From Fasciola hepatica (Eukaryota; Platyhelminthes; Trematoda; Plagiorchiida; Fasciolidae): DNA of 64,000 bases. The notes below the pieces were generated by a model. That model saw nothing but the letters and a program-made list of their open reading frames with translations. It did not search any database and had not been told where the DNA came from. Each line of letters starts with the position of its first letter. The first letter of the stretch is position 1. The position numbers and the translations under genes are program-made. Shown in pieces: positions 36,300 to 46,900 of this stretch. The stretch lies in assembly GCA_948099385.1 (NCBI GenBank), contig CANUEZ040000129.1:3658001-3722000 (forward strand). The letters are read 5' to 3'.

Positions 36300-36475
36300 C
36301 TGAAGGAGTATATCCTGTAGCCTCAAAGGCCCCCGCGGCACTATAACAGATGACCTGTAATCGTGACCGGGGGACTTGAACTGGAGAACCCTATAAGGTC
36401 CTATTTGGTCAGGTGTGGTAACGAGCCGGAGGGTCGGTGGGGGATTCGAACCTCCGACCAGCAAGGTACAAAGTA
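36300..36475 (+). repeat. Dispersed repeat, copy 1, with tRNA-like B box on the minus strand
   Basis: Alignable with the minus strand of 43,760-43,905: shared blocks are GAGTGCC, an AAGGGG/AAGGAG segment, GTAGCC, GGCCC, GCACTAT and, best conserved, AGGTC-C-A-T-GGTCAGGTGTGG. At 36,442-36,452 the minus strand has GGTTCGAATCC, a perfect B box, so a tRNA-derived piece overlaps or adjoins its end. I do not recognise the family. Confidence 0.45.
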
Positions 36476-36479
36476 AGTA

Positions 36480-37625
36480 CTCCTGTTGAGGATGGTAGCC
36501 CTCGTGCTCAGCTTGAAAGTCTACTCTTTAATATGCTACTGATAGTGGGACTGGATGTTTAGTTCGCAGAAGTTCCATCATTGATCTGTGTGACATCATG
36601 GGTGCGCAGATACTGTCAGTTCGACAGATGATGAAAAGTCCGTGACCTAAATGTCAAGCTCAGCAGTCAGGAGTGCATGGAAACCACCAAGTTGAGCTAA
36701 GGGTAGCACAAATATTTAGAATTAATGACTGATTGCTCTCTGTACCAGATTCTTAGTCTCTTCGATTTCAGCTTCCTATGTTATAGACAAACAGACACAA
36801 TTTAATCCATGGTCTTCCACATTCCCCTGTCCCCGTTGTGGTCATTTCCAGTCCCTGTTATATCCTTCCTATGTTTTCATCCTTTGTTTTGAAGTTGTAT
36901 TGAAATAAATGGCACAACTTTATCTTGTTCTCGAAATGCCCCATTACTGTATGATCTAACGGGACGGTTAAGGTCTGTGCACAGGGCAGCTTTCATTTTC
37001 GCTGTGATTTAATATGAACATCAGTGGTGCTGAAAAATCAATTATCATGACCAGTGAAGTCAGCACGCACATGTTTTCAGTTCTTCACTCAGGCATAAAT
37101 ACTCAAAAAATACGTGGTTTAATTCGAACAGTTGAACGAAGTAACGACTTATGTTATTGAAAATTGGTAAAAAACGGATATCTAACAAAACTAAATAAAA
37201 CTACTAAAAAATATCGACTATTACTAGCTGACGGAAAGTAAGATATTGTTTGCAAGTCAGGTCCTTTAACTGCCAAGTTCACGTGATCGGTTGTCGTCAA
37301 ACGATTATCATAATGGACTACAAACCACTCCATCGCGAGCTCGAGTGCTGCAGACGCCGAGCGCTGTCCCTCGTTGGCAGTCTTTAATTAGCCGTGACAC
37401 TTTTTGAAATATTTCCCAACTATTATAAAGAATAAAACGGAAGTAAAGAATAAAAGAATAGTAATCTAACATACACCATTCGTTTTTTCCCGGTAAATTG
37501 TAGGCCTACGCTGACGGAATTATATTTGATAACCATCGCGATATGAAATAAGTCGTATTTTCGCGTTATCTCGGTACAATTATGGACGCCCACTGGTTTT
37601 CTTCGGATGAGGACTTCTTATAGTA
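36480..37625. other. No gene seen
   Basis: A+T-rich sequence without recognisable feature. Confidence 0.45.
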
Positions 37626-37627
37626 AA

Positions 37628-37876
37628 AAAGCAGCTTGGCCAACACGCTCTTTTTTAGTAATTCGTACTCATACGAATGCATAACACCAAATATGACTCA
37701 AAACAACACAAGAGAATGGTCATCTACATCTGTCTGTGAGTGTGTGTGTGTGAATGTGGGTGTGAAATTGATCACAGTGAAGAATGTTCGAGTGATTGCA
37801 CACGTGTTCGGAACAAGAAGTGAGTCATTGAAGTTTAAGTGCTTGCACAAATTGTTCCTGAGTGTCATTTAGTGAA
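37628..37876 (+). repeat. Left arm of foldback element
   Basis: Partner of 37,989-38,247. It starts AAAGCAGC and contains a short TG repeat near 37,735-37,755. Confidence 0.7.
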
Positions 37877-37988
37877 GTCTTGTCAAGTGCTGAAGGAGCT
37901 GACCCCAGAAGAAAAGAATAAGTTCATTACTTATGTTCAGTCTATAATTGACAGGCAAGTCGAGTGGGTATGTGCCTGACTACGCGAA

Positions 37989-38247
37989 TTCACAAAACGA
38001 CTCTCAGAAACAATTTGTGAAAGTACTTAAACGTCAGTGGCTCACTTCTTGTTCCAAACATGTGTGCAATCACTCGAACATTTTTCACTGTGATCAGTTT
38101 CACACCCACATACACATACACACACACACACACACTCACAGACAGATGTAGATGACCGTTCCCTTTCGTTGTTTTGAGTCATATTTATTGTTATGCATTC
38201 GTATGAGTACGAATTACTGAAAACGAGCCTGCCAGCCACGCTGCTTT
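37989..38247 (-). repeat. Right arm of foldback element
   Basis: Reverse-complement partner of 37,628-37,876. Its CA repeat (about 38,107-38,140) is longer than the left-arm counterpart, which accounts for the 10-base length difference. Confidence 0.7.
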
Positions 38248-38249
38248 GT

Positions 38250-40975
38250 TCTCAATGTATTCTGTGGGATTTTTCATTCATTTTAAAAGCATTGTTTCGC
38301 CATAGTTCATTCATTTTTGTTCCATGGGGATCGGATTTCAAAATGAGCACAAATTCTAAGTTACTGCGATCATCGTAGTTATTTCCTAAGTATACCCACT
38401 CCGTGTTTGGCAGTAAACCTGGCCCAAGGAGTTGTTTCACGAACTGCTTTTTATACCTGCATATAAATGCATATAGATATATATTAAATATAATCATATT
38501 TATACTTAAATATGTTTGTTTTTCCTCTTTTATTTCTCATAGTACAAAGTACAGCTTTCCGTGAAGAGGGCTCGCGGTCAATGACAGGCTGCCAAATGGG
38601 GAAGTGACCGATGATTGCAAGAATTTAGCCAGGGTCTTTATTGTCCAAAGCCCACGACGACAGCTATTTGACCACCGCCGGTCATGCGTGCATACATGCT
38701 TTTTACGCGCAAATCTGGTTGACTTTTGTGAACGACTACGGGTTCTGAGGATCATAAAAATTGACTTTGAAATTACACGGAAAGTTTTTCCCATCTAAAT
38801 CGATAGATTGATGGACCCAACTCTCGAACACACTACAGATCACTACCTTATACTTTAATTTCAACTCATCTTCAGTATAGCAATATTATTGACTGTTCTG
38901 GAGATGACAGTTTCCCGTATTTCCAACTGCATATTTTCTATGTCAGCGGTAAAGCTTCTGCGTGTTAACTTACCTCGAAAATTTCGTAAAATGAACTGCA
39001 TCAGTAGGCGATCATAAACAAGGCTTTTTACATCAATCTCGCGCAGTCCGAACCTTTAGCGCTGATGTAATTCAGCAAAACAGGTAGAACAATGGGGCAG
39101 AACTGATAAGTACAATCGACTTTACGTACTTTCAGCCAATCATTTTTGAACATGGAGTTAGTTATTGTTCAGGTGACTGAGCTTGCAAATTAGATGGTAA
39201 TTAGGGTGAAAATCAACAGACGTTTTACCGAATTCATCAACTGAAAAACGGAAAGTTGGTTAGACGAAACAACGGATTGAGACAGTTATCAACGATCCAG
39301 ACGAGAAAAGAATATTAGGTTTCATTTAACGGAGCATGAGAAAGGCCAGTGGTTTGGAAGGGGGCGTGTGGTTTCTGCTATCAACACCAAAAGCACAAAC
39401 TTTCTTAACAAATGCTTTCTGAACAGTCAGGACTTGATCATTTAAAGGTCTATCGATTACATGAAGTATCATTATTGTTGAATAGGAATTTGTGTGAAGG
39501 TTCAGAGTGCCACTGTTAGGCTAAATCGCTTACCAGATTCCAGCAGGAGACTACCTTAGCACTTAGGTCTCAAAAATTCCGTCAACAACGGACAGGAAGT
39601 CTGTGGTGATTGGGTTGCTCCAAATGAAATCAGACGATGCCAACATTGGTATTAGAATGTATCTGTTCTTCCACATTCAGAATAGAGCATTTTTAAGAAC
39701 AAGAAAAGTGTATTGGAAAGAATGTGCTCTCAGTTAGCGATTAATGAAGAATGTGACTGATGGAAATAAACTTGTCAAACGCGGTCACATGAGATGGACA
39801 CCCACTGCAATAAGCAATATCCAAGGGTATACTAAGATGAGTTATACGAGCACAGTGTATTTGGCTGTGTCTGGAGGTGCGTGGATGATGATCGGTGTAC
39901 ACTGGACAAATAAACAGTGAATGATCCAAATTGGATTTCTCGTGCTGCTTGAGAGTAGTATAGTAGTAGTATAAAACCTCTACACAACTCTGTCATCAGT
40001 GCACACTACCAACTGGTCATTTGCAATCTCAAGGTAAAGCTCGGCGATCAACAGCCTGTTGAGAATTATTCGGTTATCTTTGTAAGCCTTCTCTCCGGAG
40101 ACTGGTACATAAAAGTTCTTTTCCTGTGGTTGCTTGACTATTGCGAAAGACATGCAAAACCAGTAGTCCTATGACTGTGGAGTACCACTTATTAGGTCTA
40201 AAACAGAAATGGTACAAGCCAAAATCACCTTTATCAGTTGGTGACACTTTCAGTGCAGACATAACCATCAAACACGTTTGATAGTACAGTTTGCAAAATA
40301 CTACGGTGCATGGTGTTTTGATCTGCAGTTGTCAGACGTGGACAACCATTGTCTCCAAAATGTGGCCTGCTTTTAGGGGAAAACATCGACCTGTCAAATA
40401 TGAGGTTCTTCGTAGTGTTAGACTTAGATAGTTAACTTCTTTTTAGGTAGTCACTATGAACCACCAGTGGAAGTTTGGACTTATTTTACGTATTCCTGTC
40501 TATTGCCCAACTCTTCATTCTCCATTTGCACATCACAGGCCAGACTGTGAAAAACGACTCGGTGGTCAGGTCATGTGTTAGCTTCAGTTTATGAAGAAGC
40601 TGATATCCGCTCTTGTCTCTGTGGGTAATTGCCGATTGGAGCCCAGGGGAAGACAACTATCTCCTGTTGGAAGAACTGGAGGATGTAGGTTAAAAGTGAA
40701 TCCAGTGGTGCTAAAGCTGTGCATTCTGAATAATAAACGCCTTAGTTTCAAAATTGTTGAAGATTGCCCCCACAATAATAAGATTACAAAATGTAAGCCT
40801 TATTGAAACTGTCAGATTAGTGTTTGTTTATGGTGATTCTCCCCTTGCTGCTTCGTTTTGTAGTTACTGGAGCTGATCTGACTACAAACTAGCTTACAGG
40901 CAAAAGTTTTTTGCTAATCGATTACCACCAACCACTAGTACTATAATCATTTCTGTGCAAATTACTTGGAGCAGA
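38250..40975. other. No gene seen
   Basis: Short open frames (for example 38,537-38,794 and 39,741-39,929) have no motif. An AT-rich simple stretch lies at 38,460-38,515. A possible LINE linker scrap near 40,100-40,280 is too weak to call. Confidence 0.4.
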
Positions 40976-40978
40976 GTT

Positions 40979-41310
40979 TGTTGTGGTGTTCGGCCTGAAC
41001 AGGCATGTGCTCAGACAGACGATCTTGCGCGCACACACACGCACATACACAGCTGACGTTTGCCGTGCTTCGTCCCGGACGGCATTGGCCAATCAGATTG
41101 TATCACGTGTTGCGCGACCTTGCACGACGTGGTCCGATTGTACCGTTGTCTTACATTTCCGATCACCTACACGACTGACTCACGCACTTGCATACTCGTT
41201 TGCGTTTTCACGTGCTTGCTTGTGCTGGCGCTTACTGTACGTTGCTGCGGGAATATACGTTCATCCATACACGTGCGCCTTTCTTCCTTAACCGAATTGT
41301 GAACACAACA
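40979..41310. mobile_element. Possible solo LTR or small terminal-inverted-repeat element
   Basis: The block begins TGTTGTG and ends CACAACA, a 7-base inverted terminus of the TG...CA kind. It is flanked on both sides by GTT. It is clearly richer in G+C and CpG than its surroundings and holds a CCAATCAG box (about 41,085), as promoters of LTR elements often do. Against an LTR: only three bases of flanking duplication are seen and no primer-binding site follows. A small DNA transposon with a 3-bp duplication, or a chance palindrome around a G+C-rich island, are alternatives. Confidence 0.3.
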
Positions 41311-41314
41311 GTTG

Positions 41315-42210
41315 TCTTAGTAAAAATCTAACAATTTAGACTCCTAAGAGTGACTTCTCCGACCAAAACCACGGTATGTTTTAGAAATAATCTAAGAAAA
41401 CTCTTAATCTAATTTATTTTTGCCTATCAGTTTATAAATTCAGTAGAAGATCATCATGTGCGTTAGTGTCAAAAAATTGGTTTAGTAGCAGATCATAGAA
41501 TAGCCAAGGTTTTTCCCTCCGTACTACTTGTGGTTAGATTTGTTACAAGGCTATTCGTGGAATTGGATGACTACCTTTCACGCTTGGAAAGATTTCGAAG
41601 AACAAATATATATCTGGTTTGTCGGTGTGGGTGTGTATATATGGTTTGGGATTCACGTATCATGAAACTACGAGATCCACAACATGTCATACTAACAAAA
41701 ACATTTCGTTGGTTGGTTTGATTCTTTATGACGTACGAGCTTATCACTTAAACGCGTATGCTCCCATGGAATAGTGAAACGGGATGGAAAAGAATTTGCT
41801 CAGTTCCATATAATCTTCAATTAAGACCTCGTTAGTTAGTTTTTTCAAATAACTTAAAGCCACAAAAGTGTGATTTCATGAACAGCAGTGCGGGAAAGCT
41901 CTACCCGTTTGCCTGATCCAGATGCCTTTTTAGATGGGTTCATACGTTTCTGAAATGTAACTTCCAAACTGCTTGTGAGGGCCCTCAGAAAATCGGCCGA
42001 CTTTCATCTTCCGTGAGATTTCGGAATAAGATTTCATAATTTGATTTCACATTATTTTTATAAGGGCAAACACCTGAGACAATTTGTTGGACTGAGTCTG
42101 TTACTATCAATATGGGAATGAATTTAAACTAATTTATCGGGCACAAGCTAATTAAAGAAACAATTTGTAAGACTTTTTCACTCAGCTGAGTATTTTTCCT
42201 CTTTTTCTTT
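41315..42210. other. No gene seen; polypyrimidine tract at its end
   Basis: Featureless until 42,190-42,214, where a long T/C-rich tract ending TTTTCAG makes a textbook 3' splice site. Confidence 0.4.
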
Positions 42211-42214
42211 TCAG

Positions 42215-42353
42215 GGTCGATGTGAAAAAGGACGTAGATCTCTCGTCTTGGAAACTGATGTTTTTCCGTGCTGATGCTTCGCACAAATTCATACTCTCAG
42301 AGATCAAGAACTTAGAGGAGGGATTAATTATCCTTGACCGATTAGTTCTTATC
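42215..42353 (+). CDS. Candidate internal exon of an unknown host gene
   Basis: A strong acceptor (polypyrimidine tract then TTTTCAG, 42,194-42,214) opens a 46-codon frame with no stop. It begins VDVKKDVDLSSWKL and ends ILDRLVLI just before GTAAAT (42,354), a usable donor. The peptide is mostly helical and charged, with no domain I recognise. The exon would be 139 bases, entered after the first base of a codon and left at a codon boundary. The frame stays open past the donor, so an unspliced or chance reading frame is possible. No neighbouring exon was found, which is not surprising given long fluke introns. This is the only place in the window where splice-site and coding signals agree. Confidence 0.3.
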
Positions 42354-42359
42354 GTAAAT

Positions 42360-43615
42360 GGTTCCGTGTGTTGTTTCTATGACTACGTGATAGAATTTAC
42401 CTCTTTGTTGTATCATTTACCCAACGGATTTTATAACCTTTTACCTGACCACTGGTTAGCTTGACACTAGAAGCTCGATTGCTCTAATGAGAATTGGGCT
42501 ACCATTTGCCGTTGGGTTAAGTTAGCCAAGGCCGATTGTATCTCGATGCTAAGTCACATAGATCAAATCCGTACAATACCAGGGTTTTTATCCATGATTG
42601 CCCAATACTTTTTGTGAAGATAAAAAAAGGACTAGAAAATATATTTCTTTCTTCGATTCCACGTACTTCAGTTTCACGCAGGAACTGCAGAGAAGTTCAC
42701 GTGACAACCGGGGCTCATATATCAACTAATAAGATGTACTGAATATATACGTTTTTCTCCTGCGAGATCCGTAGTAAAGACCGAGACCCGGGGTAAATTG
42801 AAAAGGGTTTTCCCCTAGATGGGTAATCTGTTGCTAATTATGTTTGTTAAATCTGAACTGAATTCAGGCAAGTGCACAGACCTCAGAAAACGAATTTCAA
42901 CTAGCCGAGGTTTACAAAGCGGGCTTATACCATGAAACTTAATAAGAATAAACGAAAAACAAGGAAACCTAAAACAGTGGCCTCAACAGGAGAATTTACG
43001 GACCACTTTTTCCACAGAAGATACGGGGATTGGCAATGACAAACTATGGGCTAATGGACAAAACACAGATGTCCACTCCGATTATCGAACAATGCAGATA
43101 TTGGATAAAAATTTCCCCCGGAAGCATCGGTCCTGTCATTTAAATACACTACGGTGTTAATCATATCGTAAATCCAAAGTTGGGACCAATTGCCCTAGTT
43201 CTGAAGGTTAGCCATGTTAACCGACTAAATAAGTCTGGAAAAATCACCTCGTGATTCTAAAAATGGACTCCTCGTTCATGCACGCTTCTCACAGTCCAAA
43301 CCAGATTATGACTTGAAGTACTGAGTCACGGAATTTCATATTACTAGCCTTTATTTGGTACTCGAAAAAATCTCAGACGGAAAAGTTGTTTAAGTGCTGC
43401 GACAAAAGCTATAGGGGTATTAGGGTACCAGGGGGCCATTCTGAGAGGAAGCACAGATTTTCCGAGTCTTTTCATGCTTAATGTGTCAGAACCGAGATCG
43501 GTTCTGAGTGTATCGAAACCTACCAACGATTTCGACTACGCTGTGTTACTGAACAATAAAATTCTACCATCTTTCCATGCTTGTTAGGTGTCACAGGTAC
43601 ACTTTCAATCTAACC
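42360..43615. other. No gene seen
   Basis: No recognisable feature. A loose B-box-like stretch near 42,560 has no supporting A box. Confidence 0.4.
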
Positions 43616-43619
43616 GGTT

Positions 43620-43915
43620 TCCTCTATCTCTTAAGTAGAACAACACTCATCTTGACGATGCTTGTGCACAAACCTTGTTTTTTCATTGGATCTTTCCCAC
43701 TCCCGTTTATTGACCTTGTCCCTTGATGATTACTAGGTGGTAGACAATAACCCACTGTCGTCCGGATCGTGTCCACACCTGACCTATTGGGACCTTGTGT
43801 GATTCTTTGCCACTCCACTTCTCAGGATCGGTTTGCCGGTTATCCCCAATAGTGCAGTGGGCCTTCGTGGCTATGGGGTAAAAGCCCCTTCCACGGCACT
43901 CATAAGTGGGCATGT
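43620..43915 (-). repeat. Dispersed repeat, copy 2
   Basis: Minus-strand copy of the repeat seen at 36,300-36,475, longer at its 3' side. Key shared block: AAGGTCCCAATAGGTCAGG, then TGTGGACACGATCCGG (43,788 down to 43,755). Overlapping short minus-strand frames run through it but look like by-products. Family unknown. Confidence 0.45.
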
Positions 43916-43919
43916 TACA

Positions 43920-46900
43920 AAAGAATTAAAAAATCTTATTCATGATCAGGATACAGATTACCAGTTGTAGTAGGGCCATTTTTTGTTCCTCTTTCGAACG
44001 CAACGAACAGTAACACAAAGGCTGCTTGCGCAGCCACAATTGTGAATTTTAAATTTTCTGTCGTCTTCTCGGTAGGGGAGGATATCATTCATTTTTTTCT
44101 CATTGATATCACAAACATATGATGCGTGGATTGTGAATTATAGCACAGGGCTCCTAAATTACGGGAAGTACTTTGATCCACATCTACAGAACTTAGTTCC
44201 TTCAGGTTCGACCTTTGATTTTTTGTCGAAATTTTGGACCAATCACGTGTACCATTTGATGGAACTAAACCGTTAAGTTTCTAAATTTAGAAACTGACAC
44301 CATGAACAGCCTCAGTACTAGAAATAATATTCCACCCCGTCGTAAGGGTGACTTTGTTTTCTCATGTGCCTGATCAGCTGTACTAAATAGGTAACGAATG
44401 CAAAGAACATTTGTGAGGTCACTTGCAATTATAATAAAAACCGAGTCAGTAAACAGACATATAATCAGTTGGAAGTAGAAACCTCTTCCAGTACCATTTA
44501 CCATAATCAACCCGGTTCAGACCCAACGGTACCCGGTCGCTGACTTGAAGTTTTGAGTCATTCTCCGGTCTGAGAATGCAAAGGCGTTTATGATTCCACG
44601 ATCTTCTTAAGTTTTGCATCATTGGCTTCATCGAAAACATTGCATCAAAGGCGGAGAGGTTTAATTCGGTCAACCGAATTTATAAAACTCCTTCTGGAAG
44701 GGTGATACGCGAACTTTTTATTGTACTGCCATTTCCCACTAATCCTCGTAATCATACATTTAAAATAGTGAACCTTCTAATTTTACTCACCATAACGCAA
44801 CTCTGGGCTCCTACGAAACACAAATAACACTGAAAGATAAACGTGATGAACCTTCCGTATATCTGTGAGTCTTTTGACCTACTGTAAATTAACTAACTTC
44901 CCGTGAAAGTAGTTATAATGAGCAGAAACTATCCGGATTCCCGTTCACGAAATCATTCATTATTAACTAGATGGGTTTCAATTACCGAATGAAAGCAACT
45001 TGATCACTTGCTCGGAGAATCTAACAGGACATTTTATCAGCGGTCTTGAACAACGGTGTTTTTCGTATTTATTTATTCACTTCACCTGTCTGGGTGAGTG
45101 CAGTAACAAGGGCATACCCATAGCCTCAGAGACACATAGCTTTACCAAGTGCAAGGCGGCAAACAGCCTGGCTTATCGCGTTGGTCCCTGTTAGAAGAAA
45201 CTCGGTAACGAACAGGACGACAGCCGGTTCAAACTCGAAATGAGAAGATCTGTTTGGTTAGAGTTAAAACAAACCCTGGTATTCCGGACAATCCGAATCA
45301 ATAATTAACCAAAAACATCTAGACAAGGTAATAAAAGACTTGTTACTCATTACAAACAAGCGATATATCCAAACTAATGAAATATGCCGTTGTAATTTAG
45401 TCCACAGATCATCACTCAAATGATCTCTATCAGATGCCATTCATGTAGCCGCAATGGATGAAACAGCTGTGCCGTGCTTCCATGGTGCGTAGATGTCGAT
45501 ACTGCATGGTGATCTACTTTATGAATTCGTTATTATCGAATGGAAAATTTATGTATACAGGTATTGTCGAAATTCCCTAGACATCAGGTTTTTTCAAAAC
45601 CATCGATCCCCAAAATCCAAGGTTGCGCTCTCGTAAAAGTTTCCAAGTTACATGGGAAATTTACGGTAACTTCTTCCTTAAGGAATAAATTGCTAATCTT
45701 ATTTAAATCGTGATTTTCAGCAGGAAAACATGGAAATTAAATCACCGAATTTCACACTGGTTTTGCTACTGTAAAATTTAATAACCTCTGTAAGAATCTC
45801 ATCCTCGTGTGAGACAGGACCTGGAGCATCATTCCACATCGGGACAGTTTTCCTAGAATAAAGTTCGATCTGACATTAGTGAAGCTTCATATTTTGAGCA
45901 CTGTAAATCTAACGTTGTTTAGGATACTTTAAAAAACACCCCCTCAACAAGATTGATCGCGATGTTTTTCAGCCCGTATCAGTAAGCATGGTGGGGGGGG
46001 GGGGTGGAATCCTAAATTCACTAAAATAATTTTCTTCGGAAATTTCTTTTTACGACACACATATTTACGAGCTGCCCTATTCTCACTACAGTTTGTTCAA
46101 AAAGCATCGAGGGATAGAATGGTTTAGGATGTGATTGGGATGCGTTTTGTGGTTGTGATATTAGTTGTTTGTGTAATACTTGCTTCCGATCGTTTGACGA
46201 CTAAAGCAACTAACTTTCCTCTATCACTGTTTGCAAAGCAGTGTGGGAATTTTTTATCAAATCTTCTCCCGGAGTAAACAGTCAATGTTCCTGGCTGTTA
46301 CGTTTATCGCAGTAGAGCTGACATCATTATCTAAGTTGGATATGTTCGTTTTTTGCACACCACATCTCGCTATGACACCACATTCTACATGGATAATGAG
46401 AAACAACGTGCTGTTATTCACAAGGAGAGTGGGAAATATGTTTACCGCAGCAACAATAAGTTTTAGGTGAGCTCACACAGTGTCATCCCACTCTTCATAA
46501 TTAAAGTAGCGGAATTTTCCGGTTTAAAGTAAATGTGTCTCCAGTGTAGCGAAAACAAATTGTATATTTAACGGGCCGCACTCGTGTGACCTTGAAACTC
46601 AGGTCGCAGTCGAAATGAACTGAAACATTTTCTCCGGTGAGGCTACCATTCACCGTGAGTCATTGTTGGACTGTTAGGTCACATAGTATTTTCGATACAT
46701 ATTAGTTTTGTTTTTGCTTCTTTTTGACGGTGGAAAATTTAGAAATAGGAAGCGTTTCTAGTAGGATCAGCATTTATTTTTCAGTGATGAATCTCACATT
46801 TGCCGGTTAAACAAGTCACATTCAACATTCGATTGATTTGGGACTTATCAGCTCCAGACTAATATACCATGACGAAAAAGGTCATATATTTTCGATCGTC

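Larger units (their letters stand above)
37628..38247. mobile_element. Foldback element with inverted arms of about 250 bp
   Basis: The left arm (37,628-37,876) and right arm (37,989-38,247) are reverse complements with scattered differences. A block around TAATTCGTACTCATACGAAT and one around GATCACAGTGAAGAATGTTC are nearly identical. A TG microsatellite of different length sits inside each arm. The unique centre is only about 110 bases. Reads through the two arms give related open frames on opposite strands, which is a by-product of the symmetry. It could be a foldback or MITE-type DNA transposon, or the inverted end of an unidentified retroelement like the PLEs nearby. I see no transposase and no certain target duplication. 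Confidence 0.7.

Noticed and set aside
37636..37872. Protein-coding reading of the foldback arms
   Set aside because: The related frames on both strands are explained by the inverted repeat and its TG microsatellite, which gives a Cys/Val repeat.
40080..40290. Possible LINE linker scrap (SPLSVGDTFS frame, +)
   Set aside because: Only the SPLSV pentapeptide resembles the LINE at 60.2 kb (SPLSVAGEL). No RT or endonuclease block is nearby, so it may be chance.
45190..45260. SINE head near GGTTCAAACTC
   Set aside because: The B-box-like motif stands alone, with no A box at tRNA spacing.
45992..46004. G13 run as a regulatory or G-quadruplex site
   Set aside because: A single homopolymer run without further G tracts nearby; most simply a slippage product.
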